A stretch of DNA of 64,000 nt from Coriobacteriaceae bacterium (GTDB lineage: Bacteria > Actinomycetota > Coriobacteriia > Coriobacteriales > Coriobacteriaceae), in contig CABJFQ010000004.1 in NCBI GenBank assembly GCA_902364975.1, forward strand, positions 95,313-159,312, in the 5' to 3' direction. How positions within the stretch are numbered: the stretch's first letter is position 1; each line of letters opens with the position of its first letter. The notes beneath the pieces are model-generated. The model saw nothing but the letters and a program-made list of their open reading frames with translations. It had not been told where the DNA came from and made no database searches. Made by a program: the position numbers and the translations under genes. Shown here in pieces: positions 1 to 11,600 of this stretch.

Positions 1-1014
1 CAGGGCGGCATTGCCCGTCGCGCTCGGCTCGGGCAGCGCGACCGGCTCGTTGTCCTCGTCGGTGATGCTCGGCACGCAATTGAGCACCTCGTTGATACGC
101 GACGCGCTGGCGCTCGCCTTGGTAAAGACCACGACCAGGTTGGCAACGTACACGATGGAGGTCAGGGTCTGCGTCATGTAGTTCACAAACGCCATAACCT
201 GGCCCTGCGTAAGCTCGCCCACGTTGACCTGGATGCCACCCACCCACAGGATGGCGCACACGCCCAGGTTCATCACAAGAAACGTGACGGGGTTGAGCAC
301 CGACGAGAGCTTGCCCACCGCGATGGCAGTATTGGCCTGGTCATCGGCGGCTTGGGCAAAACGCTCACGCTCGTGATCTTCGCGTACAAAGGCGCGAACC
401 ACGCGGGCGCCCGAAAGGCCCTCGCGGCAAATGAGCGCGATGCGGTCGAGCTTTGCCTGCAGCTGCTTGTAGTACGGAATGCAGCGCGCCATGACAAACC
501 AGAACACCAGGCCGATGGCGGGCGTGCAAATCAAAAAGATCATGCCGAGCTTAAGGTCGATGGCAAGGGCCGCGCACATGGATCCCACGGCTAGGAAGGG
601 CCAACGGATGAGCATACGCACACCGAGCGCCACAGCGAGCTGCACCTGGTTGACATCGTTGGTAATGCGCGTGATGAGCGACGGCGTGCCAAAGCGATCG
701 AGCTCGGCATAGCTCAGCTTATTGATGTGCTCGTAGAGCGCGCCGCGAATGTCGGTGCCCATGCCCTGCGAGGTGAGCGCCGCCATCTTTTGGCAGACGA
801 GCGTAAACGAGATACCGATCACAGCCATGGCGCCAAGCAGCATACCGTAGTGGACGACGGCACTCACGTCGTGCGCACCGATACCTTTATCGATCATCTG
901 GGCAATCACCAGCGGCGTAAGCAGGTCAAAGATCACTTCGATCAACTTGCACGCCGGGCCAATCACCATATACCGGCGAAACTTGCCACCAAAACGCCTG
1001 AGCAGCTCAATCAT
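1..1014 (-). CDS. ABC exporter permease/ATPase, 5' part only (runs off the window)
   Basis: The 338 visible codons are open and continue past base 1, so this is the N-terminal part of a longer protein. The start is ATG at 1014, preceded by AGGGAG. The translation begins MIELLRRFGGKFRRYM and contains several hydrophobic spans plus the typical type-1 ABC exporter coupling text (SLITRITNDVNQ, EGLSGARVVRAFVRE). The nucleotide-binding domain would lie outside the window, so Walker motifs cannot be seen. By family it should be one half of an exporter for drugs, peptides or lipids; the substrate is unknown. It is transcribed divergently from the wall protein that follows. The fold is confident from the transmembrane domain alone. 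Confidence 0.85.
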   Translation of the reverse strand, partial: MIELLRRFGGKFRRYMVIGPACKLIEVIFDLLTPLVIAQMIDKGIGAHDVSAVVHYGMLLGAMAVIGISFTLVCQKMAALTSQGMGTDIRGALYEHINKLSYAELDRFGTPSLITRITNDVNQVQLAVALGVRMLIRWPFLAVGSMCAALAIDLKLGMIFLICTPAIGLVFWFVMARCIPYYKQLQAKLDRIALICREGLSGARVVRAFVREDHERERFAQAADDQANTAIAVGKLSSVLNPVTFLVMNLGVCAILWVGGIQVNVGELTQGQVMAFVNYMTQTLTSIVYVANLVVVFTKASASASRINEVLNCVPSITDEDNEPVALPEPSATGNAAL

Positions 1015-1055
1015 AAAAAGGCGCTCCCTATCATCATCCACATTCAATTCGAACC

Positions 1056-2162
1056 ATGATAGTACCGCCACCCCAAAAGAAGCGTAAACAACTCGTCATT
1101 TCTAACGGGATTCAGTTTTCAGAGGGGCATACGCGCACACCCAGCCAGTGGCGGGTCGACCACTTGGTATACTTACACGACATTCTCGCAAGAAGAGCAA
1201 GACGAGCAACTGTGGGCATCGCCCTTTCCGCGGCACTTGTCGCGGGAATCGCCCCCGCAACGGCGATCGCGGCAGAAACCAGTTCCCCCACCGGTGCAGT
1301 TGCCTTGCAGACGGAAGACGCGGCCGCCGCAAAGGAAAAAGCGTATGCAGCCATGCAGGAAGCGCTCAAAAACCTCGAAGCCGCGAAAGACGCCGCAAGT
1401 CCCGAGAAACTTGCGGAAATCGATGATGACATTGCCAGTTTTCAAGAGATCCACGACATGGTGGTGACGGAAGCCGCCAAACGGAGGGAACCCCTTCCCG
1501 CCATGCAAGCGAACGTCGATGCAGCCCAAGCCAAATACGATGAGGCCCACAACCGGACAAGCGGCCTTCAGGCAGAATTAGATAAGGTACTCAAGGAGCT
1601 CGGCGACGAGGCGCCCAGCACAGCCATTGAGGAGCATATTAAGCAGTTGCGCAGTGAGATCATGGCGGCAGAAAGGCGAGAAGAATCTTGTGAAGATGAT
1701 CTTCACCGCTACCAACGCCGGCTCGAAAGCCAGGAAAAACAGGTTCAGTATTTCGAAAGTGAGGCAAAGGAAGCTAAAGCCCACATCGACGAGGACATAG
1801 CCAAGCGAAATGCGCTCCTTAGCGATTTGGAAAAGGCGCAAGCGGCCTATGACGACGCCTGCAAGGCATACGAAGAGGCAAAGGCCGCGGCAGACAAGGC
1901 CACCTCGCCCGAGATAGCGAAACCCGCCGAGACGACAAAACCCTCCAGCTCAGCGCAGCCGGCCGAAACGGCCCAGCCCGCCAGCTCGCCCGCGACCGGC
2001 AAATACGCTCCATCGAGCTCCACCAAGCAAGCAAATACGACCGCCGGCAAGCTCGCAAACACGGGCGACACAGCACCGAGCGCAATCGCACTCGCAGGAA
2101 TCGCCGCCGCAGGACTCGGAATAACCACCGCAGCCACACGCCGCCTCAAGAACTCAAAATAG
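1056..2162 (+). CDS. Secreted coiled-coil protein with LAxTG-like cell-wall anchor
   Basis: The frame encodes an Arg-rich stretch and a hydrophobic signal peptide (about residues 44-73, ending ATAIAAE), then ~220 residues rich in Ala, Glu and Lys that should form long coiled coils. A Pro/Ser/Thr/Ala stretch that probably spans the wall follows (about 280-330). The C-terminus has the sortase layout: LANTG, a hydrophobic segment and a short basic tail (RRLKNSK). LAxTG motifs are associated with class E sortases in Actinobacteria; no sortase gene is visible here. The start is unsure: ATG 1056 has no ribosome binding site and the first ~40 residues do not resemble a signal peptide. TTG 1164 or a rarer start nearer 1182 would give a normal secretion signal. 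Function beyond surface display is unknown. Confidence 0.75.
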   Translation: MIVPPPQKKRKQLVISNGIQFSEGHTRTPSQWRVDHLVYLHDILARRARRATVGIALSAALVAGIAPATAIAAETSSPTGAVALQTEDAAAAKEKAYAAMQEALKNLEAAKDAASPEKLAEIDDDIASFQEIHDMVVTEAAKRREPLPAMQANVDAAQAKYDEAHNRTSGLQAELDKVLKELGDEAPSTAIEEHIKQLRSEIMAAERREESCEDDLHRYQRRLESQEKQVQYFESEAKEAKAHIDEDIAKRNALLSDLEKAQAAYDDACKAYEEAKAAADKATSPEIAKPAETTKPSSSAQPAETAQPASSPATGKYAPSSSTKQANTTAGKLANTGDTAPSAIALAGIAAAGLGITTAATRRLKNSK

Positions 2163-2210
2163 CCGACAGAGCATATCGCCTTCGCCAATCTACAAGCCCA
2201 GAGAAAAAAA

Positions 2211-2250
2211 GAGGCCCGTTTCCCCAACCAAAACCAGGGAAACGGGCCTC
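2211..2250 (+). terminator. Rho-independent terminator after the LAxTG protein
   Basis: A perfect 14-bp stem, GAGGCCCGTTTCCC pairing with GGGAAACGGGCCTC, is followed by TTTACTT and preceded by seven A. It could therefore work in both directions. Confidence 0.85.
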
Positions 2251-2326
2251 TTTACTTGTAAAAACAGATGGCAACGCCGCCGTCTCTTGAACCACGTAGC
2301 CATTGATGTCTTGGCGCAGTCAGCGA

Positions 2327-2426
2327 GCGCCATCCAGAGCGAACAAGTTGGCATGAAAAAGGCAAGGCATAGACCTTCTGGTCATGCCCTGCCTTTTGAA
2401 TGACAAATTGTCGCTCTGGATGGCGC
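2327..2426. repeat. 100-bp near-perfect hairpin of unknown nature
   Basis: Bases 2327-2342 (GCGCCATCCAGAGCGA) pair perfectly with 2411-2426. The pairing continues inward with few mismatches to a TTCT loop at 2376-2379, giving a ~47-bp stem. It has no T-run like a terminator, no ribosome binding site and no open frame. It lies 53 bp beyond the 3' end of the SRP RNA gene. It could be a non-autonomous palindromic element or a structured small RNA. Confidence 0.6.
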
Positions 2427-2441
2427 GCAGCGTCGAGCATT

Positions 2442-2463
2442 GCGCGGTTTGGTAAAACCGCGC
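2442..2463 (-). terminator. Small GC hairpin beyond the SRP RNA
   Basis: GCGCGGTTT pairs with AAACCGCGC around a short loop. On the minus strand it follows the T-rich tract at 2464-2474 that directly trails the SRP RNA stem. It may be a back-up terminator for ffs, or a terminator on the plus strand, where its 3' side is A-rich rather than T-rich. Confidence 0.4.
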
Positions 2464-2478
2464 AAAAAGAAAGCCCGT

Positions 2479-2581
2479 GCGCTCGATGGATTCGGATGCC
2501 CGACAGAGGCTCCTTATGGCTGCTTCCTTCCGGACCTGACCAGATTCGGAACATGTCGTCATCCGAACCCATCGAACGCGC
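2479..2581 (-). ncRNA. ffs: Signal recognition particle RNA, small bacterial type (4.5S-like)
   Basis: The minus strand contains the invariant SRP domain IV core GGTCAGGTCCGGAAGGAAGC (from 2541 downward), as in E. coli 4.5S RNA. The flanks pair into one long rod: GCGC, TTCGATGG and TTCGGATG on the 5' side with CATCCGAA, CCATCGA and GCGC on the 3' side. That gives a ~103-nt RNA without an Alu domain. It binds Ffh and guides ribosomes making membrane proteins to FtsY. The 3' stem is followed by GGGCTTTCTTTTT on the minus strand, which with the stem can end transcription. End positions are estimated from base pairing. Confidence 0.93.
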
Positions 2582-2595
2582 TAGGCGCTCGGTAT

Positions 2596-2624
2596 ATCTT
2601 ACCTGCTCCCGCCCGTCACGGCAA
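2596..2624 (-). promoter_or_regulatory. Probable sigma-70-type promoter of ffs
   Basis: On the minus strand, TTGCCG (2619-2624) and TAAGAT (2596-2601) are separated by exactly 17 bases. The SRP RNA stem starts about 15 bases downstream of the -10 box. Confidence 0.7.
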
Positions 2625-2658
2625 GTGGGGCGAACCCATCGGATGGATTCGCCCCACT
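2624..2658 (-). terminator. Hairpin between the giant surface protein gene and ffs
   Basis: The 15-base arms AGTGGGGCGAACCCA and TGGATTCGCCCCACT pair with one G-T mismatch. The hairpin lies 12 bases after the stop codon of the upstream gene and just before the ffs -35 box. It has no strong T-run, so termination may be incomplete. Confidence 0.5.
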
Positions 2659-2669
2659 CGTCCATATCG

Positions 2670-5600
2670 CTAGCGGCGCCTACGGTACAGGACCGCGCCG
2701 CCCGCTGCGGTCAGCGCGCCGATGCCGGCCATGGCCGCGAGCGCCTCGACCGGCAGGCTGCGGTCGCCGGTGTCGGGCATGCCGCCCTTGGAGCCGTCGC
2801 CGCTGGAGCCGCTGCCGGAGCCGTTATCTGAACCGCCGCCCGAGCCGCCGCCCGGCGTGCCGGGGTTCTCGGGGGTGCCGGGCTCCTCGGCGTAGCTGTT
2901 GGTGAAGACTGGCGGCACGTTGGCGTCGCCCTCGTAGGAGACCTTCGCCGACAGATAGCCCGTCTTGGTGCCGTCTGCCGCCTCGTCGCTCACCGTGACG
3001 ACGATCTTGTGCGCCGCCGTGTCGTAGGTCACGTGCGCCTGACCGTCGTCGACCTCGCTCACCGTGAAGGTGTAGGTGCCGGCCCGCTTGAACGTCAGCG
3101 CATCGAACGCGACGCTGCCGTCGGCGGCATTCTTGGCGGTCGACATGACCTTGCCGTCCCGGCCCTTGAGCTCAAAGCTAAACTGGCCAGCCTTGAGCTC
3201 GGCGCCCTCGATCACCTTGGCGGCGCCCAGCTTGAGGGTGACGGGTGCGGCCTCGTAGCCGTTGGTGAAGGTCACCGAGGTGTCGTTCGCGGCATTGCCC
3301 TCGGCATCCATGAGCTCGTGCTTGACGGCGAGCGTGCCGTTGCCGGCATCGGTGACCGTCGTGCGCACTCGGTACGTCGCCCTGTCGTATGTCACGCCGC
3401 CCGCCGTGCCGGCGACTTCGCGCAGCTCGTAGCTGTGCGCGCCGGGCGCGGTGTAGGTGACGGGGCCGAGCGCGACCGTTCCGTCGGCGGCGTTCTTGCC
3501 CGTCGCCGCGACGCTCTCGCTGCCGTCGGCGGCAATCTCGATCAGCTGGAACTCGAACTCGCCCTCGGCCAGGTCACGGCCCTTAAGCTTCTTGTTCACC
3601 TTGATCTGGTCGGTGACGGAGCTCGGCGTCGGGTTCACGCCGTAGGTGTTGGTGAACTCGAACGCACCCCTGCCCTCGGGCGTGCCCTCTGCGGGCAGGA
3701 CCTCCGCGGCGAGCGTGCCCGCATTGGTGTCCTCGACCACCTTGACCGTGAAGATCCTGCTCGCCGTCGCGTCATTGACCACGCCGTCGACCGAACCGGA
3801 CTCGCTCACCCGGTAGGCAAACGTCTTGGTGCGCAGGCCGTCACCGTCGATCTCGACGCCATCGAGATCGCTCGGCTGCTTAAACGTGACATGGCCCAGC
3901 TCGACGTTGCCGGCGGCGTCGTTGGTCGCCTCGGTCACCGTCTTGCCGGAGGCGTCGACCAGTGCGGGCGCGCCGTCCAGCGGCTCAATCTTAAAGGCGT
4001 ACCTGCCCGCGATGTCAGCCTGCGTGAGGCCGAGTCCGGCCTGGCCGAGCGCCAGCGTCTTGGCACCCGCGATGTCGACCGTCGCCTCGCCGGCGCTATA
4101 GCCGTTCACAAACGACAGCGTGCCGTCGGAGCCCTCGGGGTAGACCACGGCCACATCCAGCCCGCCCTTACCGTTATCGGTCACCTTGACCGTAATGCCG
4201 AAGCTCGACACGGCCGCCGTCACGCCCGCGGGCAGCCGGTCCGTACCGTCCTCGGAAACGGTATAGGGAATGACCCAGGAGCCGTCGGCGGCCCTGGTGG
4301 CGATGCCGTCCGCCACCATCTGCTCGAGAGCGTCGGTGGTGTAGGAGATGGGCGAGAACGAAAGTCCCACGGCCTCGCCGTCGCCGGAGGCCCGGTTGGT
4401 CGCGGTCGCGACCACATTGCCCTGGGCATCGCGGACGGAGAACGAGAACTCGCCCGCCGCCGCGGCGCGGCCCGTCAGCGTCTTGGTGGCGTTGATGGCC
4501 ACGTTGCCCTCGCCGCCGAGCTTGGTCTCGGTGACGGTGAAGCTGTAGGTCTTGTCCGCGTCGGCGTCGGTAAACTTCACGTCGCCCTCCGCGGTCCCGC
4601 CGATGAGGTCGACCAGGTCGGCCGCACCGTCATCGGCCGCGGAAACGGTATAGGCGTCCCCGTCGGTCTTGAGGCCGAGCTTGGCGGCCGTCTCGGCGTC
4701 CGCGGTCACGGTGAAGGCGAACTGCCCCGCCTCCATGGCGCGGCCGGAGAGCGTCTTGGACAGGCGCACTCCCGCGCGGGCCGAGTAGTCGAGCTCGGTC
4801 GTGTAGGTGTTGACGAAGTCGCCGCCGCTCGCCTGCGCGATCGCGGGCGTCGTGGCCGTGAGGTTGCCGGAGCCGTCGTCGGCCACGGTCACCGTCATCG
4901 TGGCGACGTGGCCGTCGTAGGCCACGCCGGCGATGGCGGAGCCGTCATCGGGCCTGACCTCGCGCACCGTGTAGGTGAAGGTCTTGGCGCGCACGCGCTT
5001 GCCGCCGACCTCGGCGAACCCGGCGTCCTTGATGTCATTGAGCGTGTAGCGGATGGGGCCGAAGTCGAAGGCGACCCTATCGCCCGCCTTGGTGCCGGCG
5101 GCCGTCACGCTGACGGTCTTGGAGCCGTCGGCAGATCCCTCGGGCATGGGAGCGCCGCCCTCGCCCGTGAGCGTGAACTGGAAGCTATCGCCCTCCGCCC
5201 AGTCGCGGCCCTCGAGCGTCTTGGTGAAGAGCCCCACGGTGGAGACGTCCCTGCCCTCGGTGGCCGTACCGTACGTGTTGGTGAACGCCGCGGTCGCGCC
5301 GTCCTCGGTCACGGCGCCCTCGACCTTGGAGCCGTCAGCCCCGTTGACCGTGGTCGCATATCCCTCGGCGGCGTCCTCGGTCACGGTGTAGCGCGCGCCC
5401 ACGGGCAGGCCGGCGATGGTCTTCTCCCCGCCGTCCCTGAGCGTGAAGGTCGCCTTGCCGTCCGCGAACGTCACGGCGTGCTCGCCCTTGCCGAAGGTGC
5501 CGGAGACGGGCTCGCCGTCCCCGTCGGTCAGCGCGACCGCAAAGCCGAACTCGCGCTGGCTGTCGCCGCCGACGACCGTCTTCTTGACGGTGAGGCTGCC

Positions 5601-8600
5601 GGTCTTGGCGGTGTTGGTAAAGATCGCCGCCTCGACCGTGCGCTCAGCAACGTCGCCTGCGTCGTCGGTCAGCTGTGCAATCTTGGTCTTGGCAAGCAGC
5701 TCACCGGCGCCGTTGTCGGTCACCGTGACGGTGGCACGATAGGTGGCCTTCGAGAACGTGAGTGCCGCCTCGTCACCCGACTGCTCGGTAATCACATAGG
5801 TATAGGTACCGGGCTTGGTGTACTCGATGGTACCGAAGTTGCCAACCTGGGCATCCTTGTGCAACTCAATCGCCGACACGCCGTCCTTGGCGCCCTTGGG
5901 CATGGGCGCCTCACCCTGGGCAGTCAGCGTCATGGTAAAGGCATCCGATGTTATCCAGTTGCGTCCGGAGATCTTCTTTTGCACCTTAAAAGCGTTTTCC
6001 ACTTTTGTGGACTCCACGCTGTAGACGTTGGTGAAGCTCGCTTGCGTCGCCTGTCTGACGGTACCCTTCTGGGGGTTCGCCTTGTCGGTAATTGCAAATC
6101 CGTCCTCACTCGTCATGAGGTTGCCCTTGGAGTCAAGCTCCTGCACCTCGTAGCGAGCGCCCACGGGCACGGTAACCGTCACGGAGCCGCCGGCCTTAAG
6201 CGTGATGGTGTCACCGCTCTTGATCTGTCCGCTTACATAAGTGCCATTGGTGCCGCCGGGGCGACCGGCGAACGCAAAGGTGCCGGCCAGAGGCGTTGTG
6301 CCATCGGCCTGGTAGAGCAGCACCTTAAAGGTAAATGCCTTGTTGGGCGCGGTGATGCCTTCGGCGGCCGTGACCGTCTTGCTCAACGTCAGGCGCCCGT
6401 CAGAAACCTGATCGGTGGTGGTGTTGGTCTTGACGGCGGGGTTGTTGCCGACCGTCACCGACGCCTGGTTGGAGATGTCGCCCGAAGCGCCACCGCTCTT
6501 AAACGCGTCCTCGGTCACGCGGACCTTAAACTGAACCGTGCCCTCCTTGCCGGCGGGAACGTCCTTCAATGTCCAAGTGAGGTTGCCGTCATTGTCCTTG
6601 GAGCCGGCGTCCTTATGGTCGCCGGCGAACTCCACGAACTCGGTTCCCGCGGGAACGGCATCGGTGATCGTCACCGTGGCAGACGCGCCCTCAGTGTTCT
6701 TGTAGCCGATGGTGTAGGTGAGCTCATCGCCCAGCGCCACACCCGACCCCGTCGAATCCTGAACATCGCTCTCGGACTTCTTGGGCACGTAGTTGGTTGT
6801 GGTGCCGGTATAGCTCTTGTTGTCAACCGTTACGGTAGCTTTGTTCTCAACGGTGCCGACCGCACCCTGGGCATCCTTCACAGCGTCCTCGGTAATCTTG
6901 ACGCGCACGCGCACCGAACCGTGGCTGCCCGCAGGCTGGTCACCCAGGTTCCAGGTGAGCACCTGGCCGCTCGCGGCGCCCTTATCGGCAAACTCGCCCT
7001 CAAATGACTCGAACACAACGCCCGTGGGCAGCTCGTCGGTCACGGTCACGTCGGCGGAGACCAGGTTGCCGTCAGCATCGGCCTCGGTATTGACCCAGTT
7101 GATGGTATAGACGTAGGAGTCGCCCACAGAGAGCAGCTGCCCGTCGATGCCCACATCGGGCTTCGCGACCGTGCCGATCGTCTTGACCTTATCGCGTGTG
7201 TTGTGGAAGACGATCTTGCCCTTCTCGGCACCATCGCGATAGGTCACCTTGGGCGTCAGACTGCCATCGTTGTGGTCGGTCACCTCGAGCAGCACTCGGC
7301 ACGTCGCAGACGTATCCACGGGACGCACACCCTCGGGCAGGTTGGCCATGCGCTCCTTTGCCACCAGGTTAAAGCTGTAGGTGGTGGTGTGGTCGGCATT
7401 GTGACGCTTGGTGGCAATGCCATCGTTGACGGCGTCGGCAAGGTCAATCGTCAGCTCATTGGATTCGCCAGCAGCATTGCCAAGCTTAAAGTAAACCTTA
7501 CCAAAGTCGACCGTAGCGGTGCCGTTCTCACCCGTCTTGGTTTTACCCTCATCCATCTTTTCGAGCGAGCCGTTGACCTTCTCGGCATACAGGTCAAACG
7601 TATACTGGCCCGCCTCGATCTTGTCGCCGGAGTCCATTACCTTTTGGGCATGGAGGCCATCGAATGTTCCAGTCGCAGCGTAGCTGTTGGTAAAGAATAC
7701 CTGAGCCTTGGCAGCACCATTCTCGGAGCTAAAGGTCTTTTCATCCTCAGAAAGCTCGACCTTCTTGGCGTCATAGTGCTTGACCGTGGTCACGGTATAG
7801 AGCGAACCATCGCGGCGATTATTAACCGCAATCTCTACCATCCAATAGGTGGAGTCGTATGTATAGCCGCCCTTGCCGCCGCCATTCTCGACAACCTTGT
7901 AGACGAACGTCTTGCCGGCATCTTCCGTCGCGAAGGTCAGGCCGCCCAAAATACCGGTGTGGGACGTGCCATCGGCCTGCGGCTCATCGTTTGTCACGGT
8001 GAGCTTGCCCTCATCCGCGCGCAGCAGCTTGTTGAGCTTTTCGATTGAAGCATCGCCCTCGCCTGTCACCGTGAAGCCAAACATGCCGGCATGCAGGTCA
8101 TGCCCATTGAGCGTCTTGACGATCTCCAGACCACCCTGGAGCTCGTAGCTCGTTGAAGTTTGGTAACTATTGGTGAAGATGAAGCCTTCCGAGCCGGTCG
8201 TACCATCGGCGCGGGCCACAAGCTTGCCGCCCTCATCGGTTACAGTGATGGTCAGGTTATGGGTGTGCGCGTCATACGTCCACTCGCCGAGACCGCCATT
8301 CGGGGCCAGCTCGTTAATAGCAAACTTATACGTGCCTGGCTTGTTAAAGGTGAGCTTCGAGAAATCGAGCTTATAGTGCTCCCCGTCCTTGAGGCCCTCC
8401 TTCGTTTGTGCCTTCTCAACGTAGCCGTTGTCCGCACTCATCGAAGAGCCGGTAATGAGATTGCCGCTGATGGCAGCCTTGGTAGCATCGTCAGCCGCGG
8501 TCATGGCAAAGGTGAACTTGTCCGGAGCATCGGCACCGACAACCACCTTTGTCACGGACGGAGTGTAGGTTGCCGCCTCGGTGACCGTATAGGTGTTCTT

Positions 8601-11600
8601 GAATTTGACCGTCGCGACACCGGTGGACGTTGCACCCGACGGATAGATCCACTGGCCCTCGAGCTCGTCCTTGCCATCGACCTGCTTGCTTACCGCTGTC
8701 GTGACTCTAAGCGTACCGTCGCCGTTATCCGCCACGACAGCCTTAACCGTATGGACCGTCTTGTCGTACGTATAGCCCGTCGCCTTGTCGTCAATCTCAC
8801 TCACCGTATAGGTGAACGTCTTGCCGGCATCATCCTGAGTGAAGGTCAACCCACCCGCAGGTATCAAACTCACGGTCTTGGGGGCGTCAGCCTCGACATT
8901 TGCGGTCTCAAAGACCTTGCCGTCCGTGGAAATGCCAACCTTGCTGGCAGATGTCTCATCAGCAGGCTTGACGATATAACGGAACGTGCTCTTGGGCGAG
9001 CCGAACACCGTCGCGTCCTTGGGATACGTCAACGTCTTCTCGATCTGCAAACCGCCAGCGGCGCCATAGTCGAGACTTGCCGTGTAACGGTTCACAAACG
9101 AGACGGCAGGCGCGGCGCCGACCTCACTTGCATCGTACTGCTGCACGTAGGTATTCGGTTTTTGCTTGAGTTCGACGATCTTTTCGTCCGTCAACGCGCT
9201 CGCATCGGTGCCATCGCCCAGCAACTCCGTCACACCCGCACCCTTGAGCACGGTCGTCACGGTATAGAGCTTAGCGGGGTCGTCCTTGCGTGCTAGAACC
9301 TTGACGAGCACGATGGCATCGCCCGTGTAGCCGGTGTCATAGGCGTAGCCGGCAGCCGCAGGCTGGTTCTCGTGGATGCGATAGGCAAACGTACGCCCCA
9401 GGTCCTGTTCCGTGAGCTCACGGGCAAAAAGCTTCTCTTGCCCGCTTGCGCCCACCACGGCACCGGGCACGCCGGCCCCCGCAGCCGTATTGGATAGGCT
9501 AGCCTCGGCGCCGTCGACCGATGTCTGAACGCCGTTGTACCAAAGGCCCGTCACGGCAAAGGTAAACTGGCCCGCGGCAGAAGCGCGACCCTCAAGGGTC
9601 TTGCTGACCGTCACGCCATCAAAGGTGCCCGACGCATGGTATGCGTTGGTAAAGGCGGCCTTGTCGGTTACGGCCTTGTCCGCATCGGAGGCGCCGGTGT
9701 TGGCGTAGGTCACGCTCGACACGCGCAGCTTGCCCGTGTGGTTGCCCGACTCGTCCAGATCGGTCACCACGACGGTCGCGCGTGCGGTGTGCTTGTCCAT
9801 GGACATGCCCGCCTGGCCATCCTGCGCAGCTTTCTCGGTGATGTTGAAGCTAAAGGTGCCTGCGCGGTTGAACGTCACGGTCGGGGCGGCTTCGGTGCCA
9901 ACAAAGGAGAACGAGGCCACGCGTCCCGACTCGGGCGTGCTGGCGACTGCCTGGTTGGCGTTAACGGCAACAACCCCATCCTTCACCGCCTGTGCAGTGG
10001 TTTTGCTCAAACCAGTTGCGTTGGCATCGTCCGCAGCAGCGGTGAGGTTAAAGGTATAGCGTTCGCCCTGGTTCCAGTCGCGACCGCTCACAGTCTTTTG
10101 GCCCTGCAGGGTCACGCTCGTGGGCTCCACGCTATATATATTGGTAAAGGAAGGTGTGGCATCCTTGTCCAGCTGCTTTACCGAGCCGTCCTCTGCAACC
10201 TTGTAGTACTCGATCGAAGTCTGGATGCCGGCACCCTTCTTGGCGTTGCGCACCAAGGCATAATAGACCGACCCGTCGTAGGTCATGCCCGTAATGCTAC
10301 CGAGATTCTCAGCGAACTTGTACACGTAGGCGCGTCCCGCATCCGCCTTGGCGGTATAGGAGATCGCCGGCCATGCCACCGTACCGTCAGCGTTGTTGCC
10401 CACGGTTACGGTATTGTCCTCGGCACCCTCGGGCATGGGAGCCGTCACGCTCGCATCGACCGTATTGGGACTGAACACAGCGTTGACGTCCGCATAGCCG
10501 CCAACGCCCTCGAGCGTAAAGCTAAAGGCGTTCTGGGAAAGCGGGAAACTCCCGGCGTTGTCGGTCAGGATCTTTTGAGCATGGATGGTGATCTTCGCTT
10601 CGTGTGTATCGTAGTGGTTGGTGAAGGTTGCAACCTTACCGGCAACATCCGTCTTGGTGTCGGCACCCGCGTCGTCGCACTCCTGCACCATCCTCACACT
10701 CTTAATGACAAGAGCGCCAGCCTGGTTGTCCTCCACCACGACCGTCGCGGTATAGGAGGCGGCAGAGTAGCTTATGCCATCCGCCCTGGCATCGGAGCCG
10801 GGGATAACCTCCTTGATGGTATAGGTGTAGGTACCCGGCTTTTTATAGGTGATGTCGCCAAACGTCGCCGGCTGGTCGTTGGTAAGCTCAACCGTAGCCA
10901 CCTTGCTCTTGGCACCGCCGGGCATGGGAACGCCGTCGTCGGCCGTAAGCTGCACGGTAAAGGAATCGCCATCGGCCCAATCGCGACCTTCGAGCACCTT
11001 CTTGGCGCTCAGACCGTTTTTGGCCTCAAGTGTTACGCGGCTGGCGCTGTAGTTGTTGGTGAACTCAAGCGTGTTATCGGCGGGAATCTGTCCGCCCGCA
11101 AGCGCGACAATCTTGCCCTCGATGGTGTTGCCAGTTCCCGACTGCTCCTCGCCACCGGCTTTGCGGTTCACGAGGCTAAAGCCAGCCGGAAGCACCGACT
11201 CGTCGGCAGAGCCGGTAACAGTGTTAACGATACTCGCCAGCACGTTGCCGCTGGACTCCTCGCCCTTGGTGGTGAGCTCGCTCACGCTATACTTGTCGCC
11301 CTGCTTAAGGTCGTATACGCGGATGGTCTCGCCGGCCTTGATGGAGTGGGTGTCGCCGCTCTTAAGCGTGAAAGATTTGCCCACAGCGTTGCCGTTCGCA
11401 TCAAATACATGCGCCTCATAGCCCTTCTGGGACTCAGGCAGGGTGAACTTAAACGTAAACGTCAGATCTTTGCCGTCCGCATCCTTAGTGGGTGCAGTAA
11501 GCCCGTCATCTGCCGTCACGGTCTTAGTCACCTGCAGGCGCGCCACGCGACGGTCGGCATACTGCACGGCCGTACCCGTGGTAAACAAATGGTTGAGCTG

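Noticed and set aside
3009..7007. 1,332-codon open frame on the plus strand inside the giant adhesin gene, and similar long ones at 8160-9296 and 9636-12587
   Set aside because: They are antisense to a clear coding sequence. High GC and third-position bias keep the complementary frame open. The translations are Arg/Gly/Val-rich without domains or start signals.
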